From positions 1 through 6,864 of the forward strand of contig JAAYRM010000056.1 in assembly GCA_012518745.1 (NCBI GenBank): 6,864 nt of DNA, given 5' to 3'. The DNA is from Tissierellia bacterium. Lineage in GTDB: Bacteria > Bacillota > Clostridia > Tissierellales > Tepidimicrobiaceae. Positions 1-6,364 of this stretch are shown here, in pieces (within the stretch, counting starts at the first letter, position 1; every line of letters starts with the position of its first letter). Both the position numbers and the translations under genes were made by a program. Below the pieces are notes generated by a model. It worked only from the letters and a program-made list of their open reading frames with translations, ran no database searches and was not told where the DNA came from.

Positions 1-319
1 CCTCACCACACTCCCTGCCTAAGCCATTGCACAATCTATAATCACCACCTTCTATCCTAAGAACCTTTCCATCTACCAGGGATTCCGCTATCTTTTTGCG
101 GGCGGTGCTATAGGAACGCTGTACGCTAGTTCGAGCTATATGCATCTGGGATGCACATTCTTCTTGGGTTAAGCCCTCGAGATCTATTAGCCTTATGGTT
201 TCGTATTCATCTATAGTCATCGTAATACACTGTCCTTTATTCATTCCCATACCTAGAGGTCCAAAGCGATTATTTTCAGGTAAGCCGCATACCCTTCTCC
301 GTTTTCTAGGCCTCGCCAT
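1..319 (-). CDS. DUF134/UPF0251 family HTH protein (partial, C-terminus off the left edge)
   Basis: The frame is open for 106 codons from the ATG at 319..317 to the window edge, with no stop seen. The N-terminus reads MARPRKRRRVCGLPENNRFGP, the hallmark opening of the DUF134 (UPF0251) family. It is followed by an acidic stretch (TIDEYETIRLIDLEGL, about residues 35-50) and a helix-turn-helix resembling sigma-70 region 4 (about 50-78, TQEECASQMHIARTSVQRSY). The segment RIEGGDYRLCNGLG (about 88-101) is also typical. Family members usually continue into a short Cys/His-rich tail, or a NifX/NifB-like domain, which would lie outside the window. Cysteines at 11, 31, 55, 97 and 104 are visible. The start is supported by GGGGTG (332..327), 7 nt upstream, and by a consensus promoter at 423..394. 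A DNA-binding regulator is the likely role by fold, but the targets are unknown. The gene is divergent from the cupin gene. Confidence 0.9.
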   Translation of the reverse strand, partial: MARPRKRRRVCGLPENNRFGPLGMGMNKGQCITMTIDEYETIRLIDLEGLTQEECASQMHIARTSVQRSYSTARKKIAESLVDGKVLRIEGGDYRLCNGLGRECGE

Positions 320-362
320 ATATATTCACCCCATTTCATATATTTAGCATATAATATTCATA

Positions 363-392
363 TTGAATTCTTAAACATATATCCTTTATAAT
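363..392 (+). promoter_or_regulatory. Candidate sigma-A promoter for the cupin gene
   Basis: On the plus strand, TTGAAT (363-368, four of six matches) and a perfect TATAAT (387-392) are separated by 18 bp. The predicted start near 399 gives a leader of about 120 nt before the cupin ATG. The site lies inside the footprint expected for the opposing DUF134 promoter, so the two probably compete for polymerase. No better candidate was found nearer the gene. Confidence 0.5.
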
Positions 393-393
393 C

Positions 394-423
394 ATTATAC
401 CCATGGTTCTGAACATATGTCAA
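394..423 (-). promoter_or_regulatory. Consensus sigma-A promoter for the DUF134 gene
   Basis: On the minus strand, TTGACA (423..418) and TATAAT (399..394) are both perfect matches separated by 18 bp. Transcription would start near 387 and give a leader of roughly 68 nt before the ATG at 319. The -10 box abuts the plus-strand -10 box at 387-392, and an ACATATGT palindrome (413-420) overlaps the -35 box. Assignment is by sequence match only. Confidence 0.7.
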
Positions 424-520
424 TAACTATCTATTTGAATCCTATCTAAATAATTGGAAAGAACATCGCATGAACATGTTGCATACTATATTGTAGATCA
501 TTTGAAGGGAATGAGGAGAT

Positions 521-988
521 ATGTACGAGGATTACAGATTTGGATCCTGTTGTAATTGCGATTGTGGATGTGCCCCATACCTGAGGGATTATGGACCCGA
601 ACCTTTCGTTACAAATATTGAGGATGCTACCCGACAGAATAATTACTATCGATTGGCATTATGGACAGGAGAGTATCTTCAACTCACGTTGATGAGTATT
701 AATCCATGCGATGATATAGGCCTGGAAATACATCATGATCATGATCAATTCATCCGCATCGAAGAGGGGGAGGGGATGGTTCTAATGGGGGATAGCCAGC
801 ATTGTTTAGATTTCCAAAGATATGTACACGATGATTGCGTAATATTTGTGCCAGCCGGCAAATGGCATAACCTCATCAATACCGGATGCAGACCAATTAA
901 GCTGTATTCCATCTATGCACCACCTGAACATCCCCATGGTACAATTCATAGGACTAAGCAGGAAGCTGAAGGATATATGGGATATTGA
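521..988 (+). CDS. Cupin domain protein with a Cys-rich N-terminus
   Basis: This 155-residue protein carries a single cupin_2 beta-barrel, about residues 28-137. Motif 1 is G67-LEI-HHDHDQFIRIEEGEG (H71, H72, H74, Q76, E81/E82). Motif 2 is PAGKWHN (P111, G113, H116, N120), followed by LYSIYAPPEHPHGT, which is typical of a small clostridial/bacillar cupin family sometimes labelled mannose-6-phosphate isomerase-like. The histidines suggest a bound divalent metal; substrate and reaction are unknown. Residues 1-27 precede the usual family start (near PFVTNIEDAT) and hold five cysteines in eight residues (C10, C11, C13, C15, C17), plus C63, C95, C106 and C123 in the barrel. The start is fixed by an in-frame TGA at 512-514. 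The best Shine-Dalgarno match (AGGAG, 514-518) sits only 2 nt from the ATG, so AAGGGA (505-510) may contribute. No signal peptide is visible. The gene ends at a terminator 14 nt downstream. Confidence 0.88.
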   Translation: MYEDYRFGSCCNCDCGCAPYLRDYGPEPFVTNIEDATRQNNYYRLALWTGEYLQLTLMSINPCDDIGLEIHHDHDQFIRIEEGEGMVLMGDSQHCLDFQRYVHDDCVIFVPAGKWHNLINTGCRPIKLYSIYAPPEHPHGTIHRTKQEAEGYMGY

Positions 989-1002
989 TAGACAATAATA
1001 AA

Positions 1003-1032
1003 CGGGCAGGAGGTTCCTGCCCGATTGCTTTT
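1003..1032. terminator. Bidirectional intrinsic terminator between cupin and selO
   Basis: A 9-bp GC-rich stem, CGGGCAGGA (1003-1011) with TCCTGCCCG (1015-1023), closes a GGT loop. On the plus strand it is followed by ATTGCTTTT, and on the minus strand by TTTATTATTGT, so both convergent genes can use it. The plus-strand T run overlaps the TAA stop codon of the opposing selO gene (1033..1031). Both tails are imperfect, but the position between convergent stops makes the call convincing. Confidence 0.85.
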
Positions 1033-2506
1033 AGGTTCCACAAAATGTTCTATAGGGGATCTTCGATGGCGATGGTAATTCCGTATATTCTTCCTGCCCT
1101 ACCGAATATGCATATGGATCGGATAAAGCTCTGACAAACCTATGCATCGGCTCATAATCGTTCTGTTTTTCCGCTGCTTCCAATACCTCTTCAACTCTGT
1201 GATTCCGGGGAATTATTGCAGGATTATTGCCTCTCATCAGCTGTTCCGATTCTTCCTTGGGTCTCCGCTGCTTATTCAACCTGGTTTTCCATCCATCCTT
1301 CCATTTTACAAAATCTTTACTATCGAAAAATTCCGTTCCACATAATTTTCCCATGGTCAACGCTCTAAAGGTATTGGTAAAATCTACATCATATGCTTGC
1401 ATAATATCCAATAATCCATGAATTATGGATTCATCCTCTGGTTCCCTACCAAATATCCCTAATTTTCCTCTCATCCCATCCAGCCATAGTTTTCTATATA
1501 TATCATGAAAATCCGCAATCTCCTCATTTGCAATTTCAATTGCCCTATCCTCATCATCATGTAATAATGGCAATAATGTTTCCGCAAACCTTGCAAGGTT
1601 CCACGCTGCAATTGGCGGCTGATTTTCATAGGCATATCGCCCATTGCGATCGATGGAACTAAATACGGTCTTGGGATCATAGGTATCCATAAAAGCACAG
1701 GGCCCAAAGTCAATCGCTTCACCGCTAATGGCCATATTATCTGTATTCATTACCCCATGAATAAACCCAACCAATTGCCATCTTGCGATCAACCTAGCCT
1801 GTCTTTTAATAACCTCCCTTAGCAATGAGAGGTATCTATCCTCACCTGATGTAATATCAGAAAAATGCCTTTGCAATGTATATTCGACTAACTGGCGCAA
1901 TTCCTCGACATTACCATAGGCTGAAATATATTGAAATGTACCAACCCTTATATGGCTGGAGGCCACCCTAGTCAATATTGCACCTGGAAGGGTCTCCTCT
2001 CGTTCTATGGTTTCACCCGTTGTTACCACCCCTAGGCTACGGCTGGTGGGTATACCCAGCCCATGCAATGCCTCACTTATTATATATTCCCTTAACATCG
2101 GTCCCAAGGCAGCCCTCCCATCTCCACCACGTGAATATGCAGTCCTCCCAGAACCCTTCAACTGTATATCGAATCTTTCACCTTTAGGGGTTATCTGCTC
2201 GCCCAATAGCAATGCCCTACCATCACCCAACATGGTAAAATATCCGAACTGATGCCCCGCATAGGCCTGGGCGATTGAAATGCTTCCCTTGGGGATTTTA
2301 TTACCAGCCAATATAGCCACTCCACTATCCTCCTGCAATACATTTACATTTAAACCTAAGAATTCCGCCAAGGGTTTATTGAAGGCAACTAATTTCGGTA
2401 AGGGCACGGGGATTGGTCCCTGTCTTGTATATAATTTTTTAGGTAGATGAATATAGCTATTATCGAAATTCCATCCCATATCCAATTCCCTATCATCTAT
2501 ATGCAT
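1031..2506 (-). CDS. selO: Protein adenylyltransferase SelO (YdiU/UPF0061 family)
   Basis: The 491-residue protein is full length for bacterial SelO, a pseudokinase-fold enzyme that transfers AMP from ATP to protein Ser/Thr/Tyr and is linked to redox stress. Family landmarks run in order: GWNFDNSY (11-18), AQAYAGHQFGYF (79-90), DIQLKGSGRTAYSRGGDGRA (113-132), LREYIISEA (138-146), ILTRVASSHIRVGTF (177-191), HGVMNTDNM (250-258), IDFGPCAFMDTYDP (265-278) and GRYAYENQP (289-297). Residues matching the active site I recall for Pseudomonas SelO are K117, E140, R180, D256, N257 and D266, all at a constant offset of four. The C-terminus ends FCGT, the bacterial Cys counterpart of the selenocysteine tail. 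Cysteines occur only at 270, 389 and 489. The ATG start is preceded by GGAGAAGGA (2526..2518) with 11 nt spacing; M10 is a less likely alternative. The protein is probably cytosolic, with no signal peptide or membrane segment. The gene is separated from the exporter operon by a terminator. Confidence 0.96.
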   Translation of the reverse strand: MHIDDRELDMGWNFDNSYIHLPKKLYTRQGPIPVPLPKLVAFNKPLAEFLGLNVNVLQEDSGVAILAGNKIPKGSISIAQAYAGHQFGYFTMLGDGRALLLGEQITPKGERFDIQLKGSGRTAYSRGGDGRAALGPMLREYIISEALHGLGIPTSRSLGVVTTGETIEREETLPGAILTRVASSHIRVGTFQYISAYGNVEELRQLVEYTLQRHFSDITSGEDRYLSLLREVIKRQARLIARWQLVGFIHGVMNTDNMAISGEAIDFGPCAFMDTYDPKTVFSSIDRNGRYAYENQPPIAAWNLARFAETLLPLLHDDEDRAIEIANEEIADFHDIYRKLWLDGMRGKLGIFGREPEDESIIHGLLDIMQAYDVDFTNTFRALTMGKLCGTEFFDSKDFVKWKDGWKTRLNKQRRPKEESEQLMRGNNPAIIPRNHRVEEVLEAAEKQNDYEPMHRFVRALSDPYAYSVGQEEYTELPSPSKIPYRTFCGT

Positions 2507-2556
2507 AATCGATCATATCCTTCTCCAAGATTTTATTCTCATATGCTTAGCATTTA

Positions 2557-2584
2557 CTTATAAGTTTAAAAAAATCAAGGTAAA
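2557..2584 (-). promoter_or_regulatory. Weak candidate promoter for selO
   Basis: On the minus strand, TTTACC (2584..2579, four of six matches) and TATAAG (2562..2557, five of six) are 16 bp apart. The predicted start is near 2550, about 44 nt before the selO ATG. The -35 box lies inside the terminator hairpin of the exporter operon. The match is weak; the main support is that the terminator implies selO needs its own promoter in this short spacer. Confidence 0.3.
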
Positions 2585-2600
2585 ATTAACCTTGATTTTT
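2568..2600 (-). terminator. Intrinsic terminator of the ABC exporter operon
   Basis: A perfect 12-bp stem is formed by 2570-2581 and 2589-2600, with a 7-nt AT loop. On the minus strand it is followed by a run of seven T (2574..2568), part of which can pair back as stem. It lies 11 nt past the TAG of the downstream exporter gene. This is a strong rho-independent terminator and separates the operon from selO. Confidence 0.9.
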
Positions 2601-2611
2601 AGTGCATCTTA

Positions 2612-4438
2612 CTATTCCAATTCTACTACCCCGGTATTAAGCGCATAATAACGGCCCTTCTGCTCCATCAGATCATCATGATCCCCTCGCTCTATTATCT
2701 TCCCCTCTTCTAATACCATTATCGCATCGGCATCCCTGACCGTAGATAGTCTATGGGCAATGACGAAGGTAGTTCTACCCCTCATCAGTTTATCCATACC
2801 CCGTGCAATGAGAGTCTCTGTCCTAGTATCTACAGAGGATGTAGCTTCATCCAATATCAATATGGCAGGATTAGCTATTGCTGCCCTTGCAATGGATAGT
2901 AGTTGACGCTCACCCTGGGAAAGATTTTGTCCATCTACTGTAAGCATAGTATCATATCCCTTAGGCAAATTTTGAATAAAGTAATGTGCATTGGCCAATT
3001 TTGCTGCTTCCTCTACCTCTTCATCTGTAGCATCTAGTCTGCCATACCTGATATTATCTGCTATGGTCCCCTCAAATAGGCGAACATCCTGTAGTACAAT
3101 GCTCATGGTGCTTCTCAGATCATGTTTTTTAATCCGCCTTATATCTATACCATCATATAATATATTGCCTTTATCTATCTCATAGAACCTGTTTATCAGA
3201 TTGGTAATAGTAGTTTTCCCCGCTCCCGTAGAACCTACAAATGCTATCTTCTGGCCTGGTTTTGCATATAATTCTATATCCTTGAGCACCTTTTTACCCG
3301 GAACATAACCAAAATCCACATCTTCAAAGGTTATAAATCCCCTTAAGGGTACCTCATCATATTGCCCATCTCCCCTAGGTACTATCCAGCATAAATTGCC
3401 CCGCCCCTCGCAATCTTCCCCTAGTTCGACATCTCCCCGATCTATTTCGATTTCCTCGTCTAGGACATTGAATATTCTCTCTGCACCTGCTAATGCGGCA
3501 AATAGTGTATTTAATTGATTGGAAACCTGAGTTATAGGCCTCGATATAGCCCTAGTATATTGTAAGAAGGAAGCTATATTTCCCACGCTCATGCTATTCA
3601 CCATTACCAAAAAGGCACCAAACATGGATATAAGTGCATATAGCGCATAGGATAGATTGCCCATAATGGGCATGAGCATTACCCCGTAGGTAGCCGCACC
3701 CGTACTTGCCACCCTGAGCTCCTCATTTCTAGTATTAAAGCTACGAATTGCCCTATCCTCATAGTTGAATACCTTGACAACCTTCTGCCCCGACATCATT
3801 TCCTCTACATAGCTATTCATGTCGGCTAACTTTGCTTGTTGATCACGGAAATTAGCTGCGGATTTTTTCCCAATATATCTTACAACCACCAGCATTATCA
3901 TCAGCATGGCTATTACAACTAAGGTTAGTATCCAACTTAGGTATAACATCATGCCGAAGGCCCCTATTACGGTCACTATGGATATGATTATCTGGGACGT
4001 GCTCTGCTCTAGGGATTGTGTGAGCATATCAACATCGTTTGTAAAGGTAGACATTAAATCTCCGTGGGAATGGGTATCAAAATAGGATATAGGTAGTTTT
4101 TCCATATGCGAGAACATATCCTCCCGTATCCTATGGACCGTCCTTTGGGATAATTGGGTCATGAATTTATACCCTATATACTGTCCTACCGATATCAATG
4201 CTACGAACATACCCATGATGGCTATATACCTTATAAACTGTGCATGATCATATTCCCCAACCAATGTATCTATAATGGGGCTTAGCATCCCACTAGCCGC
4301 TATCTGTGCCATAGATCCAATTATTATAAAAAATATCCCCCAAAAAAACAATGCCCTATTAAATTTAAAGTAGCTAAATAACCTCAATAATGTCTTTTTC
4401 GGATCGCTAGGGCGTACCTGCCTATGTCCTTTTCTCAT
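2612..4438 (-). CDS. ABC exporter, catalytic half (permease fused to ATPase) of a heterodimer
   Basis: This 608-residue half-transporter has an N-terminal exporter domain with six membrane helices (about 27-55, 68-90, 148-168, 169-189, 252-280, 284-310), a linker of about 40 residues (330-369), then an ATPase domain. Motifs: Walker A GSTGAGKTT (402-410), Q-loop Q450, signature LSQGE (506-510), Walker B ILILDE with D530 and catalytic E531, D-loop SSVD (534-537), and switch H562. The canonical E and H with a non-canonical signature identify it as the hydrolysing partner of a heterodimer. The linker, with C343 and C350, seems to be a family trait, since related clostridial subunits carry an insertion there. 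The protein sits in the cytoplasmic membrane; likely cargo is a hydrophobic compound, lipid or drug, but none can be deduced. The ATG overlaps the stop of the upstream gene by one base (TAATG), with GAGGGGGG (4456..4449) 10 nt upstream, so translation is probably coupled. Confidence 0.95.
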   Translation of the reverse strand: MRKGHRQVRPSDPKKTLLRLFSYFKFNRALFFWGIFFIIIGSMAQIAASGMLSPIIDTLVGEYDHAQFIRYIAIMGMFVALISVGQYIGYKFMTQLSQRTVHRIREDMFSHMEKLPISYFDTHSHGDLMSTFTNDVDMLTQSLEQSTSQIIISIVTVIGAFGMMLYLSWILTLVVIAMLMIMLVVVRYIGKKSAANFRDQQAKLADMNSYVEEMMSGQKVVKVFNYEDRAIRSFNTRNEELRVASTGAATYGVMLMPIMGNLSYALYALISMFGAFLVMVNSMSVGNIASFLQYTRAISRPITQVSNQLNTLFAALAGAERIFNVLDEEIEIDRGDVELGEDCEGRGNLCWIVPRGDGQYDEVPLRGFITFEDVDFGYVPGKKVLKDIELYAKPGQKIAFVGSTGAGKTTITNLINRFYEIDKGNILYDGIDIRRIKKHDLRSTMSIVLQDVRLFEGTIADNIRYGRLDATDEEVEEAAKLANAHYFIQNLPKGYDTMLTVDGQNLSQGERQLLSIARAAIANPAILILDEATSSVDTRTETLIARGMDKLMRGRTTFVIAHRLSTVRDADAIMVLEEGKIIERGDHDDLMEQKGRYYALNTGVVELE

Positions 4439-6159
4439 TATACGCCCACCCCCCTCTGCTGAGATTCATATATCTCACTATATATCGGAGATATTTCCTT
4501 CAACGTTTTATGATCCCCTATGGATTCTATTCTCCCCTCATGCATTACAATTATCCTATCCGCATATTGTATGGAGGCTATCCTTTGGGCGATTATAATT
4601 GTGGTTATATGACCCAATTCCTCCTTAAACGTCTGTTGAATTCTTGCATCTGTAGTCATATCGACTGCGCTTGTGGAATCATCCAGTATTATTATCTTAG
4701 GTGATTTTAGCAATGCTCTTGCAATGGTAAGCCTTTGCCTTTGGCCCCCAGAAAAATTATCTCCGCCCTGTTCAACCCTATGGTCCAATCCATCTTCATA
4801 TTGTGATACAAATTCCCAAGCCTGGGCTTGCTTCAGGGCCCGTATAATCTGTTCATCTTTCGCCCCTTCGTTACCCCATCGCATATTGGAACGAATAGTA
4901 CCAGAGAAAAGGGTATTCTTCTGCAATACAAATGCTACCTGATCCCGCAATGCCTCTATGTCATATTTCCTGATATCCATACCCCCAACGGTAATTGATC
5001 CCTCCGTCACGTCATATAACCTAGGGATTAACTGAACCAATGTAGATTTTGATGAACCCGTGGAGCCGATGATTCCTATCACTTCACCCGATTTTATATT
5101 GAGATTAATATCCCTTAGCGTCCTCTCCTTGCTTCCTGGATAACAAAACCATACATCATTAAACGCAATGGATCCATCGCTTATATTTTTAATGGGCTCA
5201 TCTATCTCTTCGATCTCCGATTCTGTATTCAATACCTCCAAAACTCTATTGACAGAGGCTGAACCCCGCAATAGCTGCATGAAAAAAAAGGAGATCATCA
5301 TCAATGCCATCAGAACTTGGGTTATATATGTGATAAAGGATATCAATTCTCCACCACCCATGGTTCCCATCACCACCTGTTGCCCACCAAACCAAAGTAC
5401 GGCCATAATGGTAGAGTAGATTACTAGGTTTAATACAGGCATGAGAAATATGATTAAGGCGATAGCCTGTAGTGCTGTATCCCTTAATGCATCATTTCTA
5501 TCACTAAACCTTCCCTCTTCGTGATCCTGCCTATTGAAGGATTTAACAACCCTTATGCCCGTTAGGTTTTCCTGAATTATTGCATTTACCCTGTCCACAC
5601 GGGTTTGTAGCTTCAGAAACAATGGCCTTGCCTTTATCAATACTATACCTATGGCAATGGCCGTCACCGGTATAGCCACCATAAAAACCTTTGCTAGAGA
5701 TGCATTGATTCGCAATGCCATAATAAGGGCAAATAAGGCCATAAATGGTGCCCTTATTGCCATCCGTAAACTCATCATGGTTACCCTGCCAATGGTATCA
5801 CAATCATTAGTAAGTCTAGTTATTAAGGATGAGACAGAGAATTCATCCAGATTCGCAAAGGAAAATCTTTGGATCCTTCTAAAGGCGCTCTCCCTAATTT
5901 CAGAGGCGAATCCAAATCCGGCCCTTGCCCCATAATGTGCACTTATTATGCCAAATAGCATTCCAAGTAATGCCGCCCCAATCATCATCAGTCCAACCCT
6001 TACTATATATCCAATATCCCTATTCACAATCCCTATATCCACTATACGGGACATCAAATAGGGTATTGCGATATCGGCCATAACCTCAAGTATCATCAAT
6101 ATGGGACTCAATATGGCAAATATCCTATACTTCTTCATATATGGTGTTAGTGTCCTCAA
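4438..6159 (-). CDS. ABC exporter, degenerate-site half of a heterodimer
   Basis: This 573-residue half-transporter is the first gene of the operon. Six membrane helices are visible at about 12-36, 51-76, 130-150, 155-177, 234-257 and 273-296, and the ATPase domain starts near 330. Motifs: Walker A GSTGSSKST (365-373), Q-loop Q413, signature FSGGQ (469-473), and Walker B ILDD (491-494) in which D494 replaces the catalytic Glu. The switch position is Q525 (IIIAQRI) instead of His. These losses mark a degenerate ATP site, typical of the TM287-like partner in heterodimeric exporters; its canonical signature completes the active site of the 608-residue partner. Translation starts at TTG (6159..6157), which is 6 nt after a perfect AGGAGG; the first in-frame ATG (6138..6136) is 27 nt from that site and is unlikely. 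No regulator gene is adjacent. The substrate is unknown; annotations such as multidrug or lipid exporter would be guesses. Confidence 0.95.
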   Translation of the reverse strand: MRTLTPYMKKYRIFAILSPILMILEVMADIAIPYLMSRIVDIGIVNRDIGYIVRVGLMMIGAALLGMLFGIISAHYGARAGFGFASEIRESAFRRIQRFSFANLDEFSVSSLITRLTNDCDTIGRVTMMSLRMAIRAPFMALFALIMALRINASLAKVFMVAIPVTAIAIGIVLIKARPLFLKLQTRVDRVNAIIQENLTGIRVVKSFNRQDHEEGRFSDRNDALRDTALQAIALIIFLMPVLNLVIYSTIMAVLWFGGQQVVMGTMGGGELISFITYITQVLMALMMISFFFMQLLRGSASVNRVLEVLNTESEIEEIDEPIKNISDGSIAFNDVWFCYPGSKERTLRDINLNIKSGEVIGIIGSTGSSKSTLVQLIPRLYDVTEGSITVGGMDIRKYDIEALRDQVAFVLQKNTLFSGTIRSNMRWGNEGAKDEQIIRALKQAQAWEFVSQYEDGLDHRVEQGGDNFSGGQRQRLTIARALLKSPKIIILDDSTSAVDMTTDARIQQTFKEELGHITTIIIAQRIASIQYADRIIVMHEGRIESIGDHKTLKEISPIYSEIYESQQRGVGV

Positions 6160-6165
6160 ATTATT

Positions 6166-6171
6166 CCTCCT
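6166..6171 (-). promoter_or_regulatory. Ribosome binding site that fixes a TTG start
   Basis: A perfect AGGAGG on the minus strand (6171..6166) lies 6 nt before TTG at 6159..6157. This spacing decides in favour of the TTG start over the ATG seven codons later. Confidence 0.85.
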
Positions 6172-6216
6172 ATCCTAATTCCCGTTTTAATCAAATTATT
6201 ACTTTCCAATATCTTA

Positions 6217-6245
6217 ATGCTAAGGCATTCAGGGGCCATTGTCAA
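6217..6245 (-). promoter_or_regulatory. Candidate sigma-A promoter of the exporter operon
   Basis: On the minus strand, a perfect TTGACA (6245..6240) is followed after 17 bp by TAGCAT (6222..6217, four of six matches). The expected start near 6210 gives a leader of about 50 nt before the TTG codon. A 5-4-5 inverted repeat, AATGC/GCATT (6216-6229), covers the -10 box. A second, perfect TATAAT at 6273..6268 lacks a good -35 and could be an upstream start. Confidence 0.5.
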
Positions 6246-6249
6246 TATA

Positions 6250-6263
6250 GCAGATTATTCTGC
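6250..6263. repeat. Small inverted repeat upstream of the exporter promoter
   Basis: GCAGA (6250-6254) and TCTGC (6259-6263) form a 5-4-5 dyad just upstream of the TTGACA box and downstream of the alternative TATAAT. It could be an operator, but five-base arms are short enough to arise by chance. Confidence 0.35.
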
Positions 6264-6295
6264 ATCCATTATACAATCCTATCCACATATCATAA

Positions 6296-6323
6296 TAAGC
6301 CAGCAAAATAATCTGCTGGCTTA
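6296..6323 (-). terminator. Terminator hairpin downstream of the ZIP gene
   Basis: A perfect 10-bp stem, TAAGCCAGCA (6296-6305) with TGCTGGCTTA (6314-6323), closes an 8-nt loop, 41 nt past the ZIP stop codon. On the minus strand the stem is followed by TTATTATGAT when the last AT pairs are left open, so the T tract is weak. Position supports a terminator, while the poor tail leaves open a 3' stabilising hairpin. Confidence 0.6.
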
Positions 6324-6364
6324 CATATTACCAATAAATTGTATAGGCCTGTCCACCTTTGAAT

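Noticed and set aside
338..390. AT-rich stretch with repeated TATAT/ATATT tracts, considered as a repeat array or origin-like element
   Set aside because: There are no DnaA-box clusters and no regular unit. The composition is ordinary for a promoter-containing spacer.
1471..1722. An 83-codon minus-strand open frame inside selO
   Set aside because: It is an alternative frame of the well-conserved C-terminal half of selO, with no family resemblance.
1978..2252. Two overlapping plus-strand open frames of 69 and 81 codons
   Set aside because: They lie wholly opposite the conserved core of selO, have low-complexity Pro/Ser/His-rich translations and lack convincing ribosome sites. They are shadows of the real gene.
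2477..2479. Second in-frame ATG (M10) as the selO start
   Set aside because: It directly precedes the conserved GWNFDNSY, but the stronger GGAGAAGGA site fits the upstream ATG better.
2570..2600. Hairpin considered as a riboswitch or attenuator for selO
   Set aside because: A perfect stem followed by a T run right after the exporter stop codon is fully explained as a simple terminator, and there is no room for an aptamer.
5651..5935. A 94-codon plus-strand open frame
   Set aside because: It is antisense to the membrane domain of the 573-residue exporter subunit. Its hydrophobic look mirrors that domain's codon composition, and no start signal supports it.
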